Positions 26,748 through 36,600 of a stretch of 64,000 nucleotides of DNA are shown one piece after another. The translations under genes and the position numbers were made by a program. Each line of letters begins with the position of its first letter. The stretch's first letter is position 1. The DNA is from Bordetella genomosp. 10 (GTDB taxonomy: Bacteria; Pseudomonadota; Gammaproteobacteria; Burkholderiales; Burkholderiaceae_B). The notes under the pieces are model-generated. The model saw nothing but the letters and a program-made list of their open reading frames with translations, ran no database searches and was not told where the DNA came from. Location of the stretch: contig NZ_NEVM01000005.1 of NCBI RefSeq assembly GCF_002261225.1, forward strand, positions 2,790,001-2,854,000, given 5' to 3'.

Positions 26748-27722
26748 ATGATCAAGACCCTTATTTCCGCCGCGCTCGCGATCTGCGCGGCGTCGGTGCA
26801 TATGAGCGCGGTGGCGCAAGACGAATATCCAACGAGACCCATCAAGATCGTGGTGCCCTTCGCGCCCGGCGGGTCCGCCGACCTGGTCGGCAGGTTGATT
26901 GCGGACGAGTTGCGGCGCGAGCTGAAAGAGACGGTGGTCGTCGAGAACCGTCCGGGCGCGGGCGGCAACATCGCCGGCGATTACGTCGCGAAGTCCCCCG
27001 CTGACGGCTATACGCTGCTCCTTGCCGCCACCGGCCCCATCGTGGTGAATCCGAGCCTGTACACCAAGATGTCCTACAACCCGCTCAAGGACCTGGCGCC
27101 CGTGGCGTTGCTGGCTCGCGAGCACAACCTGATGGCGATCAACCCCGCGGTGCCGGCGAAGAACGTCAAGGAATTCATTGCGTACGCCAAGGCCCATCCG
27201 ACCAGCGTTTCCTTCGGCTCGCCCGGCAACGGAACGCCCGCGCATCTCGGGGGCGAGTTGTTCAACCGCATGGCGGGCACGACGATGACCCATATCCCGT
27301 ACAAGGGCAGCGGCCCCGCATTGAACGACCTGATTGCCGGCCAGATCACCGTGATGATCGACAACATGCCGGCCTTGCTTCCCCAGGTCCGGTCAGGCCG
27401 CCTGCGGGCGCTCGGCGTAGCCAGCGAAAGCCGCGCATCGGGCGCGCCGGATATACCGACGATTTCCGAATCGGGGCTGCCCGGTTTTGTCGTGACCGCA
27501 TGGAAGGGGCTGATGGCGCCCGCGGCGACGCCCCAGCCCATTATCCGCAAGCTCAACGAAGCCGTTGCGCGTTCGATGGAGAAACCGGAAATCCGCAAGC
27601 GGCTTCTGGACCTGGGCGCGGAACCAGGCGGCGGAACGCCCGAGGAATTCGCGGCGCTGATCGCGAAGGAGTCGGAGAGCTGGGGCGCCCTGGTGAAATC
27701 GACCGGCGCGCACATCGATTGA
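26748..27722 (+). CDS. Bug-family tripartite tricarboxylate transporter substrate-binding protein
   Basis: A 324-residue periplasmic binding protein. The signal peptide ends near SAVAQ; mature YPTRPIKIVVPFAPGGSADLVGR and VVENRPGAGGNIAGDYVAK are classic Bug motifs, followed by THIPYKGSGPALNDL. Bug receptors bind small carboxylates with two loops and water bridges, and deliver them to TctAB-type permeases. No TctAB genes lie nearby, which is common for this family. It is the first gene of the operon facing the double IclR regulator, so it may bind the acid that is next turned into a CoA thioester. Confidence 0.9.
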   Translation: MIKTLISAALAICAASVHMSAVAQDEYPTRPIKIVVPFAPGGSADLVGRLIADELRRELKETVVVENRPGAGGNIAGDYVAKSPADGYTLLLAATGPIVVNPSLYTKMSYNPLKDLAPVALLAREHNLMAINPAVPAKNVKEFIAYAKAHPTSVSFGSPGNGTPAHLGGELFNRMAGTTMTHIPYKGSGPALNDLIAGQITVMIDNMPALLPQVRSGRLRALGVASESRASGAPDIPTISESGLPGFVVTAWKGLMAPAATPQPIIRKLNEAVARSMEKPEIRKRLLDLGAEPGGGTPEEFAALIAKESESWGALVKSTGAHID

Positions 27723-27731
27723 GGATGGGAC

Positions 27732-28940
27732 ATGAGCATCGACACTACGAATGGCCCCTTGCGCGGCTTGCGCATCCTTGACATGGGAACCGTGGTTGCG
27801 GCGCCGTTCGCGTCGTCCTTGTGCGCGGATCTGGGCGCGGAGGTCGTGAAGCTGGAGTTGCCCGACGGCAGCGACCCGCTGCGTTTTCTTGCGCCGGTGG
27901 AGCCCGAGCACGCGCTGTATTGGAAAGTGCTTAACCGTGGCAAACGCGGCATCTCCCTGGACGTGCGCAAGCCGCAGGGACGAGCGCTTTTCCTGCAACT
28001 GATCGAGGACTTCGACGTGCTGGTCGAGAATTTCCGGCCCGGCACCCTGGACCGCTGGGGCCTGGATTTTGCCACCCTGCAAGCGCATAACCCGCGTCTG
28101 TCCGTATTACGGCTGACCGGCTTCGGCCAGGACGGCCCCTACGCCAACCGGCCGGGTTTCGCGCGCATCTTCGAAGCCATGAGCGGACTGGCCAACCTCA
28201 CGGGCGAGGAAGGCGGCTCTCCGTTGCACATCAATTTCCCGCTGGGGGATTCAGTCGCGGGCCTGTTCGGCGCGTTCTCTATCGCCGCCGTGGCCGCCGA
28301 ACGGGCGCGATATCCCGACGCACCCGGACGGGACGTAGACCTGTCCGCCACCGAGGCGCTACTTCGCGTGCTGGAGCCGTTGCCCGTCGAGCGGGAACGC
28401 ACCGGCACCGAGCGCGCACGAAGCGGCGCGCGCGCGACCTATACCGCGCCGTCCAACATCTATCGCACCAAGGATGGCGTCTGGATCACGATCGTCGGCT
28501 CCTCCGACGCCACCTTCCGGCGGCTTTGCGCGGCCATGGGGGAGCAGGAACTCGCCAACGACGCGCGCTTTGCCAGCAATCCGCAGCGCATGGCGCACCT
28601 GCGGGAGCTGGACGACCGCATCGCGGATTGGTGCGCGCGACATGCGCAAGCCGAACTTTGCTCGCTGCTCGATTCGCATTCGGTCCCCTGCTGCAAGGTC
28701 TACTCGATCGACGATGTCCTGGAGGATCCGCACTTCAAGGCCCGGGGCGCCCTGGTCCGCCTGCCCGATCCGGCGCTCGGTTCACTGCCCGCGCCGGCCA
28801 CCGTCCCGCGATTCAAGGGATCGCCGATGAGCGTACCGCGCACAGGCCCCGACGTCGGCGAACACAACGCCGAGATCTATGGCGCGATCGGCGTGTCCGC
28901 CGAAGAACTCGCGCGCCTGCGATCCCTGCAAGTCATCTGA
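27732..28940 (+). CDS. CaiB/BaiF (class III) CoA-transferase
   Basis: A 402-residue class III CoA-transferase. N-terminal LRILDMGTVVAAPFASSLCADLGAEVVKLE, RGKRGISLDVRKPQGR and the FRPGTLDRWGLDF block are diagnostic. These enzymes move CoA between carboxylic acids in the cytoplasm. It begins 9 nt after the Bug gene and is followed 16 nt later by an acyl-CoA dehydrogenase. The three probably take up an acid, activate it and oxidise it. The acid is not identifiable. Confidence 0.92.
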   Translation: MSIDTTNGPLRGLRILDMGTVVAAPFASSLCADLGAEVVKLELPDGSDPLRFLAPVEPEHALYWKVLNRGKRGISLDVRKPQGRALFLQLIEDFDVLVENFRPGTLDRWGLDFATLQAHNPRLSVLRLTGFGQDGPYANRPGFARIFEAMSGLANLTGEEGGSPLHINFPLGDSVAGLFGAFSIAAVAAERARYPDAPGRDVDLSATEALLRVLEPLPVERERTGTERARSGARATYTAPSNIYRTKDGVWITIVGSSDATFRRLCAAMGEQELANDARFASNPQRMAHLRELDDRIADWCARHAQAELCSLLDSHSVPCCKVYSIDDVLEDPHFKARGALVRLPDPALGSLPAPATVPRFKGSPMSVPRTGPDVGEHNAEIYGAIGVSAEELARLRSLQVI

Positions 28941-28956
28941 GCATCAGGAGCCCGCC

Positions 28957-30120
28957 ATGATTCGTGACGCTTCCGCATTCGAACAGACCATACATTCCCT
29001 ACGGCGCTTTGTGCGTGACAAGCTCATCCCCAGGGAAGCCGAAGTCGAGCAACGCGACGAGGTTCCCGACGACCTCGTGGACCTGCTGGCACGCCAGGGA
29101 TTCTTCGGCTGGTCGATTCCCGAGGACTGGGGTGGCGCGGGCATGACCACCGAGGAACTGGTGTTGGCCGCCATGGAGCTGTCGCAGGCCTCCGTGGCGT
29201 TTCGCGCTCGCGTCGGCACGAATACCGGCATCGGATCGGAGGCGCTGGTCGCGGATGGCACGCCGGAGCAAAAGGACCGCTATCTCCCACGCCTGGCTCG
29301 CGGCGAGATAACGGGGGCCTTCGCCCTGACTGAACCGGAAGCCGGTTCGGATGCGACGGCCTTGAAGACTTCCGCCATCCGCGATGGCGATCACTACGTG
29401 CTCAACGGTTCCAAGTGCTTTATCACCAATGCGCCGATCGCGGGGGTCTTCACGGTGATGGCTCGCACCGACCCGCGGGATCCGACCGCGAAGGGAATCA
29501 CCGCCTTCCTCGTCGACCGCGATACGCCGGGCCTGAGCACCGGCCCGGGCTATGAAAAGATGGGACAGGCCGGCTCTCCCGTTTCGGAAGTCTATTTCGA
29601 TGGATGCCGGGTGCCGGCGTCGAACGTGATCGGGGGGCGCGAAGGGATGGGCTTCAAGACCGCGATGAAGGTCCTGAACAAGCAGCGCATCCATTTGGCC
29701 GCCCTATGCACGGGGCCCGCGATTCGCATGCTGGACGAGGCCATCGCCTGGACTGTCCAGCGCCGCCAGTTCGGACAAAGCATCGCGAACTTCCAGCTCG
29801 TGCAGGCCATGATCGCGGACTGCCAGACGGAGATCCAGGCAGCCAGGGCGCTCATCCTGCAAACGGCACGCGAAAGGGACGAAGGAAAGGACGTGACCAT
29901 GCAGGCGTCGATCTGCAAGTATTTCGCATCCGAGATGTGCGGCCGGGTCGCGGACCGGTGCGTGCAGATGCTCGGAGGCACCGGCTTCATCCGGGGGAAT
30001 CCTGTCGAGCGCTTCTACCGCGATGTCCGCCTGTTCCGGCTTTACGAGGGCACCAGCCAGATCCACCAGCTCAATATTGCAAGGCGCACGATTTCCCTGG
30101 CGGGGTTCAAGCTGGAATGA
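28957..30120 (+). CDS. acyl-CoA dehydrogenase
   Basis: A 387-residue FAD-dependent acyl-CoA dehydrogenase with the usual three domains. FALTEPEAGSDATAL and CFITNAPIAG form the FAD/substrate region; the C-terminal RLYEGTSQIHQLNIAR holds the likely catalytic base Glu364. The ATG at 28957 follows CAGGAG and is preferred to an in-frame start 78 nt upstream inside the CaiB gene. It is the last gene of the Bug-CaiB-dehydrogenase operon and should introduce an alpha-beta double bond in the acyl-CoA formed by the transferase. Confidence 0.93.
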   Translation: MIRDASAFEQTIHSLRRFVRDKLIPREAEVEQRDEVPDDLVDLLARQGFFGWSIPEDWGGAGMTTEELVLAAMELSQASVAFRARVGTNTGIGSEALVADGTPEQKDRYLPRLARGEITGAFALTEPEAGSDATALKTSAIRDGDHYVLNGSKCFITNAPIAGVFTVMARTDPRDPTAKGITAFLVDRDTPGLSTGPGYEKMGQAGSPVSEVYFDGCRVPASNVIGGREGMGFKTAMKVLNKQRIHLAALCTGPAIRMLDEAIAWTVQRRQFGQSIANFQLVQAMIADCQTEIQAARALILQTARERDEGKDVTMQASICKYFASEMCGRVADRCVQMLGGTGFIRGNPVERFYRDVRLFRLYEGTSQIHQLNIARRTISLAGFKLE

Positions 30121-30472
30121 GGCAGGGCGAGTAAATATCGATCCCCGCCTGTCGCGAACGCAGGTGGCTCAGAAAGCAGCGGCGGCGAATGCGACGCCTG
30201 CGACGCAAACTGGTCGGTGAACGCTTGACTGGAACGCGGACACGCTCGAACGATACTTAGCGCACACGTCGGACGAAAGCTCGGCAGCGGCCATGACCGC
30301 GCGACCTTCGTCGCACAACGCAAAGCGATAGGGCAGCAACGGGCCGACTTCCTGAACGCACAGGAAGTCGAGAAACTGCCTTCCGCAGTCAACGCATTGC
30401 AGTTCATCAGCGAGTCTCCGACGGTTGAACTACGAGCCCAACCGTAAATATCCTGGAAATGGTATATTTGGC
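30121..30472 (+). other. intergenic region with an 80-codon open stretch lacking a start
   Basis: Between the dehydrogenase and the toxin gene there is an open plus-strand frame of about 80 codons (roughly 30207-30448) ending in TAA just before the toxin promoter. It includes RKLGSGHDRATFVAQR and AQEVEKLPSAVNALQF. It has no good start and an in-frame stop at its 5' end. It may be the tail of a decayed gene, possibly mobile-element linked. No family recognised. Confidence 0.3.
30446..30469 (+). promoter_or_regulatory. imperfect AT-rich palindrome before higB
   Basis: AAATATCC (30446-30453) and GGTATATTT (30461-30469) form an imperfect dyad ending 3 nt before the toxin ATG. This is the usual position of a HigA operator. 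The right arm contains a TATATT that may be part of the promoter. Confidence 0.4.
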
Positions 30473-30853
30473 ATGACCGATGATCGTGAACGGCCGCTGC
30501 TATGGATTGGCAGCAGCAAAAAGGACTTGCTTGGCTTGCCGGCTCCAGTGCGCCGCTTTTTCGGTCACGCGCTGGATTTTGCCCAGCGAGGCGAACAGCA
30601 TGATGCCGCCAAGGTGCTCAAGGGTTTCGGTGGCGCGGGCGTCCTGGAAGTCGTGGAAGACGACGCCGATGGCACTTATCGTGCCGTCTATACCGTACGC
30701 TTTCAGGAAGCTGTCTTCGTGCTCCACGCCTTTCAGAAAAAAAGCAAACGTGGCATCCAGACACCCCAGGCGGATATCGCGATCATCCGCCAGCGACTGA
30801 AGGTCGCGGCAATCGTGGCACAGGAGTTGAAGGATGAAAAAGCGCATCGTTGA
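30473..30853 (+). CDS. higB: HigB-type toxin (RelE/ParE superfamily, phage Gp49-like)
   Basis: A 126-residue protein with the LGLPAPVRRFFGHALDFAQ helix, LKGFGGAGVLEVVED strands and the HAFQKKSKRGIQTP motif of Gp49-like HigB toxins, which cut mRNA on the ribosome. ATG at 30473 gives the standard start; an upstream in-frame codon would add 16 atypical residues. The toxin precedes and overlaps the antitoxin by 20 nt, the reverse of most toxin-antitoxin pairs but normal for HigBA. Confidence 0.88.
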   Translation: MTDDRERPLLWIGSSKKDLLGLPAPVRRFFGHALDFAQRGEQHDAAKVLKGFGGAGVLEVVEDDADGTYRAVYTVRFQEAVFVLHAFQKKSKRGIQTPQADIAIIRQRLKVAAIVAQELKDEKAHR

Positions 30854-31169
30854 AGGAGTAGAGGTCGAGGTCAGCACTGGCAACGTGTTTGCCGATCTTG
30901 GGCTGCCCAACGCCGACAAGCTCAAGATCAAGTCCGGCCTGACCGTTGAAATCACCAAGGCCATCCGCGAGCGTGGATTGACCCAGGTGGAAGCCGCGAA
31001 GCGCATGGGCCTGACGCAACCCAAGGTCTCCGCCCTCCTGCGCGGCGAATTCTCCGATTTCTCCGAACGCAAACTGATGGACTGCCTGAATCGGTTGGGC
31101 TACGACATTGAAATCCGCGTCCATCCCGCGCAAGAACCCTTGGGGCACCTGACCCTTACCTGCGCTTGA
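30834..31169 (+). CDS. higA: HigA-type antitoxin with XRE helix-turn-helix
   Basis: A 111-residue protein with a central XRE helix-turn-helix (about 38-90: RERGLTQVEAAKRMGLTQ, KVSALLRGEFSDFS). It should neutralise the toxin encoded just upstream and repress the shared promoter, where a palindrome lies. It overlaps the toxin gene by 20 nt in another frame. Confidence 0.88.
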   Translation: MKKRIVEGVEVEVSTGNVFADLGLPNADKLKIKSGLTVEITKAIRERGLTQVEAAKRMGLTQPKVSALLRGEFSDFSERKLMDCLNRLGYDIEIRVHPAQEPLGHLTLTCA

Positions 31170-31244
31170 ACAGTTGGCGGCCATGCTCCCAAGAAGGGGC
31201 AGCCGCCTTTTACCCGGCGGCTCGAGTCCTCCGCCTGCCTCCAC

Positions 31245-33542
31245 TCAGAACGTCACCCGCAAGTTCGCCGAGACCGTCCGGCCGGGGGCGGTGTAGGCGG
31301 CCAGGCGGGCGTCGTTGCCGGTCAGGCCGCTGACCATGGACCAGTCGTAGTAGCGGCGGTCGAACAGGTTGTAGACCGCCAGGTACAAGGTCGTGCGTTT
31401 GTTGACGTGCAGGTAGCCGGTCATGTCGACGGTGGCGTAGCCGGCGGTCGTCAGGGGCACCGGCGCGGTGGGGCCGGTCTGCGCCAGGTCGCGGTCGACG
31501 CGTCGCTTGCCGGCGACGAAGTTGCCGGTCAACTGGGCGCCGTAGCGTCCCGCGCCGCCGTCCCAGCGCAGGCCCGCCACCAGCTTGAAGGGCTGGATGC
31601 TGTTCAGCGGCTGGTCGTTGGTCTTGTCATTGCCCATGGACCACTGGGCCGCGCCCAGCAGGTTCCATCGATCGGCGGCGTCGATCCACTGGTTCAGCGA
31701 CAGCGATCCCTTGGCCTCGACGCCGTAGATCTCGACCTCGCCGATATTGCGCGACTGAAAGCGGCGGATGGCGCGCGGACCGCCGCTGGCGCCGGGCGGA
31801 ATGTAGGCGATCATCTGGGTGTCGATGAAATCCCGGTAGCGGTTGTAGAAGCCGGTCAGGTCATAGGACCCGGCCGGCGATTCGCCGCGAATGCCCAGTT
31901 CGACGCCGCGGCTGCGTTCGGGCCTCAGATTCGGCGCCGGCACGAAATCGTGGATGAAGGTGGCCACCGGCACCTGCCCGATCCGGTTCAACTGATCGTA
32001 GGTGGGCATGCGGAAACCCGTCACGTAGTTGGCATAGACCACCTGCCGCGGCCGCCATTCGTAGCTCAGGCCCAGGCGCGGCGTGACCGCGCTTTTCGAC
32101 AGGCTGACGGGCTTGCCGCCGGTCACGTTCGCATTGGCGAATTCCTCATCGGGCCGCGGCGTCAGCCGGTAGTAGTCGTAGCGCGCGCTGGGCGTCAGCT
32201 TCAGGCGGCCGTCGCCAAAGGAAATCTCGTCTTCGACGAAGAAGCCGACGTTGCGGACATCGGTATCGGGCGCGATCTTGCGCGGGTAGACGTCGCCGTC
32301 GACGACGTGCGTGGACGCCCCGCCGGCCGCGGCGCGCTGGCTGGCGTCGTTGTAAAGGCTGATGGACTTGCCCAGCAGGTCGACGCCGGCCACCCAGCGG
32401 TGCGTCGTCGCACCGAGCTGGGCATGGCCGTTGAGCTGGAAGGAACCGGACCATTGCGGCTCGCGGTAGGACAGCAGCGAGTCGCGCAACAGGGGCCGCG
32501 CGCCGCCGGGCGGCAGGCGCAGCTCCGAGGTGCGCTCCCTGCTGGTGCTGTGCTGGTAGTCGACCTGCGCCGTCAGCGTATCGAACCAGCCCATGTCGGC
32601 GTCCCAGCGATAGGCCAGCCCCAGCCGCGCGCGGGTGCTGTCGTCGTCCGCCGAACTGCGCGCGATGCGCGTGCCGCCGGCGATCGGCACGGCCAGCGAA
32701 CGCTGGTTCGTGCGCACGGTCTGGTCGTAGTACTCCCCCGTCAGGGTAAGCGTCTGCGCCGCGCCGAGATCGACCATCGATTTCAGCAGGAAACTCTGCT
32801 CGTGCGTGTCCTGCGGGTTGGGCGTCACGTGGTGATCGTTGTTCTCCAGTTCATGGCCCTCGCGCAGCGTGGCGCCGATCAGGGTTTGCGTCGGACCGGC
32901 GCGGAACGCCAGGTTGGCCGTGGTCGAGCGGCTCTGCGTGGCGCCGTCGTAGCCGATGGCGGCATCGCCGGCGAAATCGCGTCCCTCGTCGAGGAAGTCC
33001 GTCGGCGACAACGTGTGGAACAGCACCACGCCGGCCAGCGCGTCGCTGCCGTACAGGCTGGACGCGGGGCCGCGCAGGATCTCGATGCGCGACAACGAGG
33101 CGGGGTCGAGCTTGAGCTGCCCCAGGTTGGCGCCGGCCGCGACGTAGCCGTTGGGCAGGCGCACCCCGTCCACCAGCATGGCCAGGCGCTGCCCGCCTAT
33201 GCCGCGCACTTCGATGCCCGCCTCGCCGCCACGGCCGCGCGGCTCCTGCTTGACGGCGATGCCCGGCTCATAGCGCAGGGCGTCGCGGAAATCCGTGACG
33301 ATGTTTTCGCGCAACTGCGTCTGGTCGATGACGTCGATGGTCGCGGGCGTGGTCAGCGCGTCGGTGGCGCGCCGCGTGGCGGTCACCGTGACGGGCGCCA
33401 TTTCCGTGGCGGCCAGGGTGGTGGCGGGGGTCGCGGCGGCGGTCGATGCCGGCTTGAGATCCTGTTCCTGTGCTTCCGCGCCGACCGCGAGGGTGCTGGC
33501 GATGGCAAGAGCGAGTGGGGTCCAACGAAAACGGGCGGCCAT
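31245..33542 (-). CDS. TonB-dependent heme/hemoglobin-type receptor
   Basis: A 765-residue receptor of the hemoglobin/transferrin/lactoferrin family. Signal peptide ends near GAEAQ. There is no STN domain. The plug includes VIDQTQLRENIVTDFRDAL and RIEILRGPASSLYGSDALAG. Heme-receptor landmarks are present in the barrel: FRMP at 510-513 (usual FRAP), PNLRPE (usual NPNL) and a histidine at 531 between them. The barrel ends in LRVTF. It is divergent from the CobN-like gene with 91 nt between starts, so the two are probably co-regulated. The alternative, a cobalamin receptor of BtuB type, is less likely because no cobalamin genes or B12 riboswitch were seen. Confidence 0.87.
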   Translation of the reverse strand: MAARFRWTPLALAIASTLAVGAEAQEQDLKPASTAAATPATTLAATEMAPVTVTATRRATDALTTPATIDVIDQTQLRENIVTDFRDALRYEPGIAVKQEPRGRGGEAGIEVRGIGGQRLAMLVDGVRLPNGYVAAGANLGQLKLDPASLSRIEILRGPASSLYGSDALAGVVLFHTLSPTDFLDEGRDFAGDAAIGYDGATQSRSTTANLAFRAGPTQTLIGATLREGHELENNDHHVTPNPQDTHEQSFLLKSMVDLGAAQTLTLTGEYYDQTVRTNQRSLAVPIAGGTRIARSSADDDSTRARLGLAYRWDADMGWFDTLTAQVDYQHSTSRERTSELRLPPGGARPLLRDSLLSYREPQWSGSFQLNGHAQLGATTHRWVAGVDLLGKSISLYNDASQRAAAGGASTHVVDGDVYPRKIAPDTDVRNVGFFVEDEISFGDGRLKLTPSARYDYYRLTPRPDEEFANANVTGGKPVSLSKSAVTPRLGLSYEWRPRQVVYANYVTGFRMPTYDQLNRIGQVPVATFIHDFVPAPNLRPERSRGVELGIRGESPAGSYDLTGFYNRYRDFIDTQMIAYIPPGASGGPRAIRRFQSRNIGEVEIYGVEAKGSLSLNQWIDAADRWNLLGAAQWSMGNDKTNDQPLNSIQPFKLVAGLRWDGGAGRYGAQLTGNFVAGKRRVDRDLAQTGPTAPVPLTTAGYATVDMTGYLHVNKRTTLYLAVYNLFDRRYYDWSMVSGLTGNDARLAAYTAPGRTVSANLRVTF

Positions 33543-33633
33543 GAATCGTGTCGCTAAAACGTGAAGATGAGGTGAAGGAAATTTGAATTAAAATCGATAC
33601 GTTATAACATTTCATTTATATCGGGTAGCATTT
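33543..33633. promoter_or_regulatory. divergent promoter region, heme-type receptor / CobN-like gene
   Basis: A 91-nt AT-rich spacer between divergent genes. It contains a perfect GTTATAAC palindrome (around 33600-33607) and long AT runs that may form overlapping promoters. A convincing Fur consensus was not seen. Confidence 0.45.
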
Positions 33634-36600
33634 GTGGAAAATGGACGGTCGATTGTGAAGAACGGACCCGGGCCGCGACGCGCCTGGCGCCGGGTCATGC
33701 TAGGGGGGTTGGTGGTGGCGGTGGTTCTGACGCTGGGCGCCGGCTGGCGCTTCTGGCTGGCGCCGACGCGCGTCGCGCTGGTCCACTATCCCGATTTCCA
33801 GGCGGCCCGCATCGTCCAGGCGCGCCCCGGGCCCTTCGTGCGGGTCGATGCGCTGGATACCGGCAAGCTGGCCGAGCTGCGCGGCTACGACCTGGTCCTG
33901 ATGTTCGGCCGCGGCCTCGCCCTGGACGACGCGCAGCGCGCGCAACTGCGGGCGCTGGCCGGCGCGGGGACGCGCATCTACGTGGAAGCGCCGACCAACC
34001 CGCAACTGGACTACACCAACCTGGCCGGCCCCGACCGCGAGGCCGTGGCCGGCTATCTGCGCAACGGCGGCCCGTACAACTACGCCCAGTTGCTGAACTA
34101 CGCGCGCGCCAGGCTGGACGGCAAGCGGCTGTTCGCGCGCGCGGCCCAGCCGCCGCGCGCCGTGCCCCATGACGTTTTCTTCGGCCTGGACGACGAGGCG
34201 GTGTTCACGGATTTCGCGGCCTTCCAGGCGTGGCGGCAGCGCCAGCCCGGATGGCAGGCGGGCCGGCCGCGGCTGGCGCTGCTGACCAGCGTGCCCGGCC
34301 CCTTCAACGCCAACCGCGATCAGGTGGACGCGGCCATCCGCGCCTTCGAGGCCGCCGGTTTCGACGTGGTCCCCATCGCGGCGATGCAGCGGCGGCTGGA
34401 ATTCCTGCGCCAGGTCGAACCGGCCGCGGTGGTCTACATGCCGCACGGCCGCCTGGCGCCGGGACAGGCCGACGAAGCCGGCCAATGGCTGACACGGCAC
34501 GACGTGCCCGTCTTCGCCCCGCTCACGGTGTTCGACGAAGAAAGCAAGTGGCGCGCCGACCCGCGCGGCTTCGAGGGCGGACTGCTGACGATGTCGGTCA
34601 CGCTGCCCGAACTCGACGGCGCCATCGCGCCCATGGTCATCGCGGCCCAGGAACGCGACGAGCACGGTTTCAAGGTGTTCCGCGCGCTGCCGCGGCGGCT
34701 GGAACGCTACGCCGCGCGGGTGCGCAACACCGTGGCGCTGCGCGCCATGGCGAACGCCGACAAGAAACTGGCGATCTACTACTACAAGGGGCCGGGACAG
34801 AGCGCCTTGACCGCCGGCGACCTGGAGGTCGTGCCCTCGCTGTACGCCCTGCTGCGGCATCTGCGCGCCCAGGGCTATCGCGTCGACGGCCTGCCGGATA
34901 CGGAGGCCGGCTTCGCGCGGCTGCTGCAGGAACGCGGCCCCAACATCGGCCCCTATGCCAAGGGCGACTTCGCCGACTTCGCGCGCCACGCCGACCCGGC
35001 CGCCGTGTCGGCGGCGCAACTGCGCCAGTGGTGCGGCGCCAGCCTGGCGCAGGTCTTGTGCGACCAGGCGGCGCAGCGCTACGGCCCGGCGCCGGGCGAC
35101 TACCTGCGCATCGGCGACCAGGTCGCGGTGGCGCGTGTGCCACTGGGCAACGTGGTGTTGCTGCCGCAGCCGCTGCCCGGCATCGGCGAGGACACCTTCA
35201 AGCTGGTGCACGGCACGCAGTTGGCGCCGCCCTGGCCTTACGTGGCCTCGTACCTGTGGACGCGCAACGTGTTCAAGGCGGACGCCATCCTGCATTTCGG
35301 CACGCACGGCAGCCTGGAATTCACGCCGCGCAAGCAGGTCGGCCTGTCCGGCATGGACTGGCCCGACGCGCTGATCGGCGACATGCCGCACGTCTATCTC
35401 TACACCATGGGCAACGTCGGCGAAGCCATGATCGCCAAGCGGCGCAGCTACGCCACCATCGTGTCGCACCTGACGCCGCCGCTGCGCGAAGGCGGCGCGC
35501 AGTCCGCCTACAAGCGGCTGGGCGACCTGCTGCAATCCTGGGACGCCGCGGCCAACCCCGCCTTGCAGGCCGAGTACGCGCGCGACGTGCAGAGCGAGGC
35601 GATCGCCCTCGGGCTGCACCGGGACATCGGCCTGCCCGCCGACGCGCCCTGGACCGCGGCGCAACTGCACCAGTTGGACGAGCACATGGAATCGCTGGAG
35701 CATGCCCGCATCACCGCGGGCCTGTACACGCTCGGAACGCCTTATTCCGACGCCGGCCTGGACGCCACGGCGCGCCTGATGGGGCGCGACCGGCCGCAGG
35801 CGATTCCCTCCTACCGGGACCTGCTGGCGCGCAGTCCCGCGCTTGAACTGGCGGCGCTGGACAATGCCCTGGCCGGCGGCTACACGCCGCCCTCGTCCGG
35901 CGGCGATCCGCTGGTCAACCCCGACGCGCTGCCCACGGGCCGCAACCTGTATTCGATCGACGCCGAGCAGACGCCATCGACGCAGGCCTGGCGCGTGGGC
36001 CGGCAACTGGCCGACCAGTTGCTGGCGCGCCACCGGGCCGAGCACGACGGCGCGTGGCCGAAGAAAGTCGCCGTCACGCTGTGGGCCGGCGATTTCATCC
36101 AGACCGAGGGCGCCACGCTGGCGCAGATCCTTTATCTGCTGGGCGTCGAGCCGGTGCGCGACCCGTCCGGGCGCGTCGCCGGCCTGCGCCTCATTCCGCG
36201 CGCGGCGCTCGGCCGGCCGCGCATCGACGTCGTGGTCCAGACCTCGGGCCAGTTGCGCGACCTGGCGGCGTCGCGCCTGTACCTGATCGAACGCGCCGTG
36301 ACGATGGCCGCCGGCGCGCAGGAGGACGACAACGCGGTGGCGCAGGGCGTCGCCGCGGCCGAGCGCCAGCTCAAGGAACGCGGCCTGGCGCCCGCGGACG
36401 CGCGCCGCTACGCCTCGGCGCGGGTGTTCGGCGGCATCGACGGCAACTACGGCACCGGCATCATGGGCATGGTGGAGGCGGGGGACCGCTGGCAGAGCGA
36501 TGCCGAGGTGGCGCGGACCTATCTGCACAATATGGGCGCGACGTTCGGCGCGGGCGATATGTGGGGCGCCTTCCAGCCCGGCGTCTTCGAGGCGGCGCTG

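Noticed and set aside
31407..33557. 716-codon plus-strand open frame
   Set aside because: Antisense shadow of the heme-type receptor; no start signal or domain.
33543..33633. cobalamin riboswitch upstream of the receptor or CobN-like gene
   Set aside because: The spacer is only 91 nt and shows no B12-box-like sequence.
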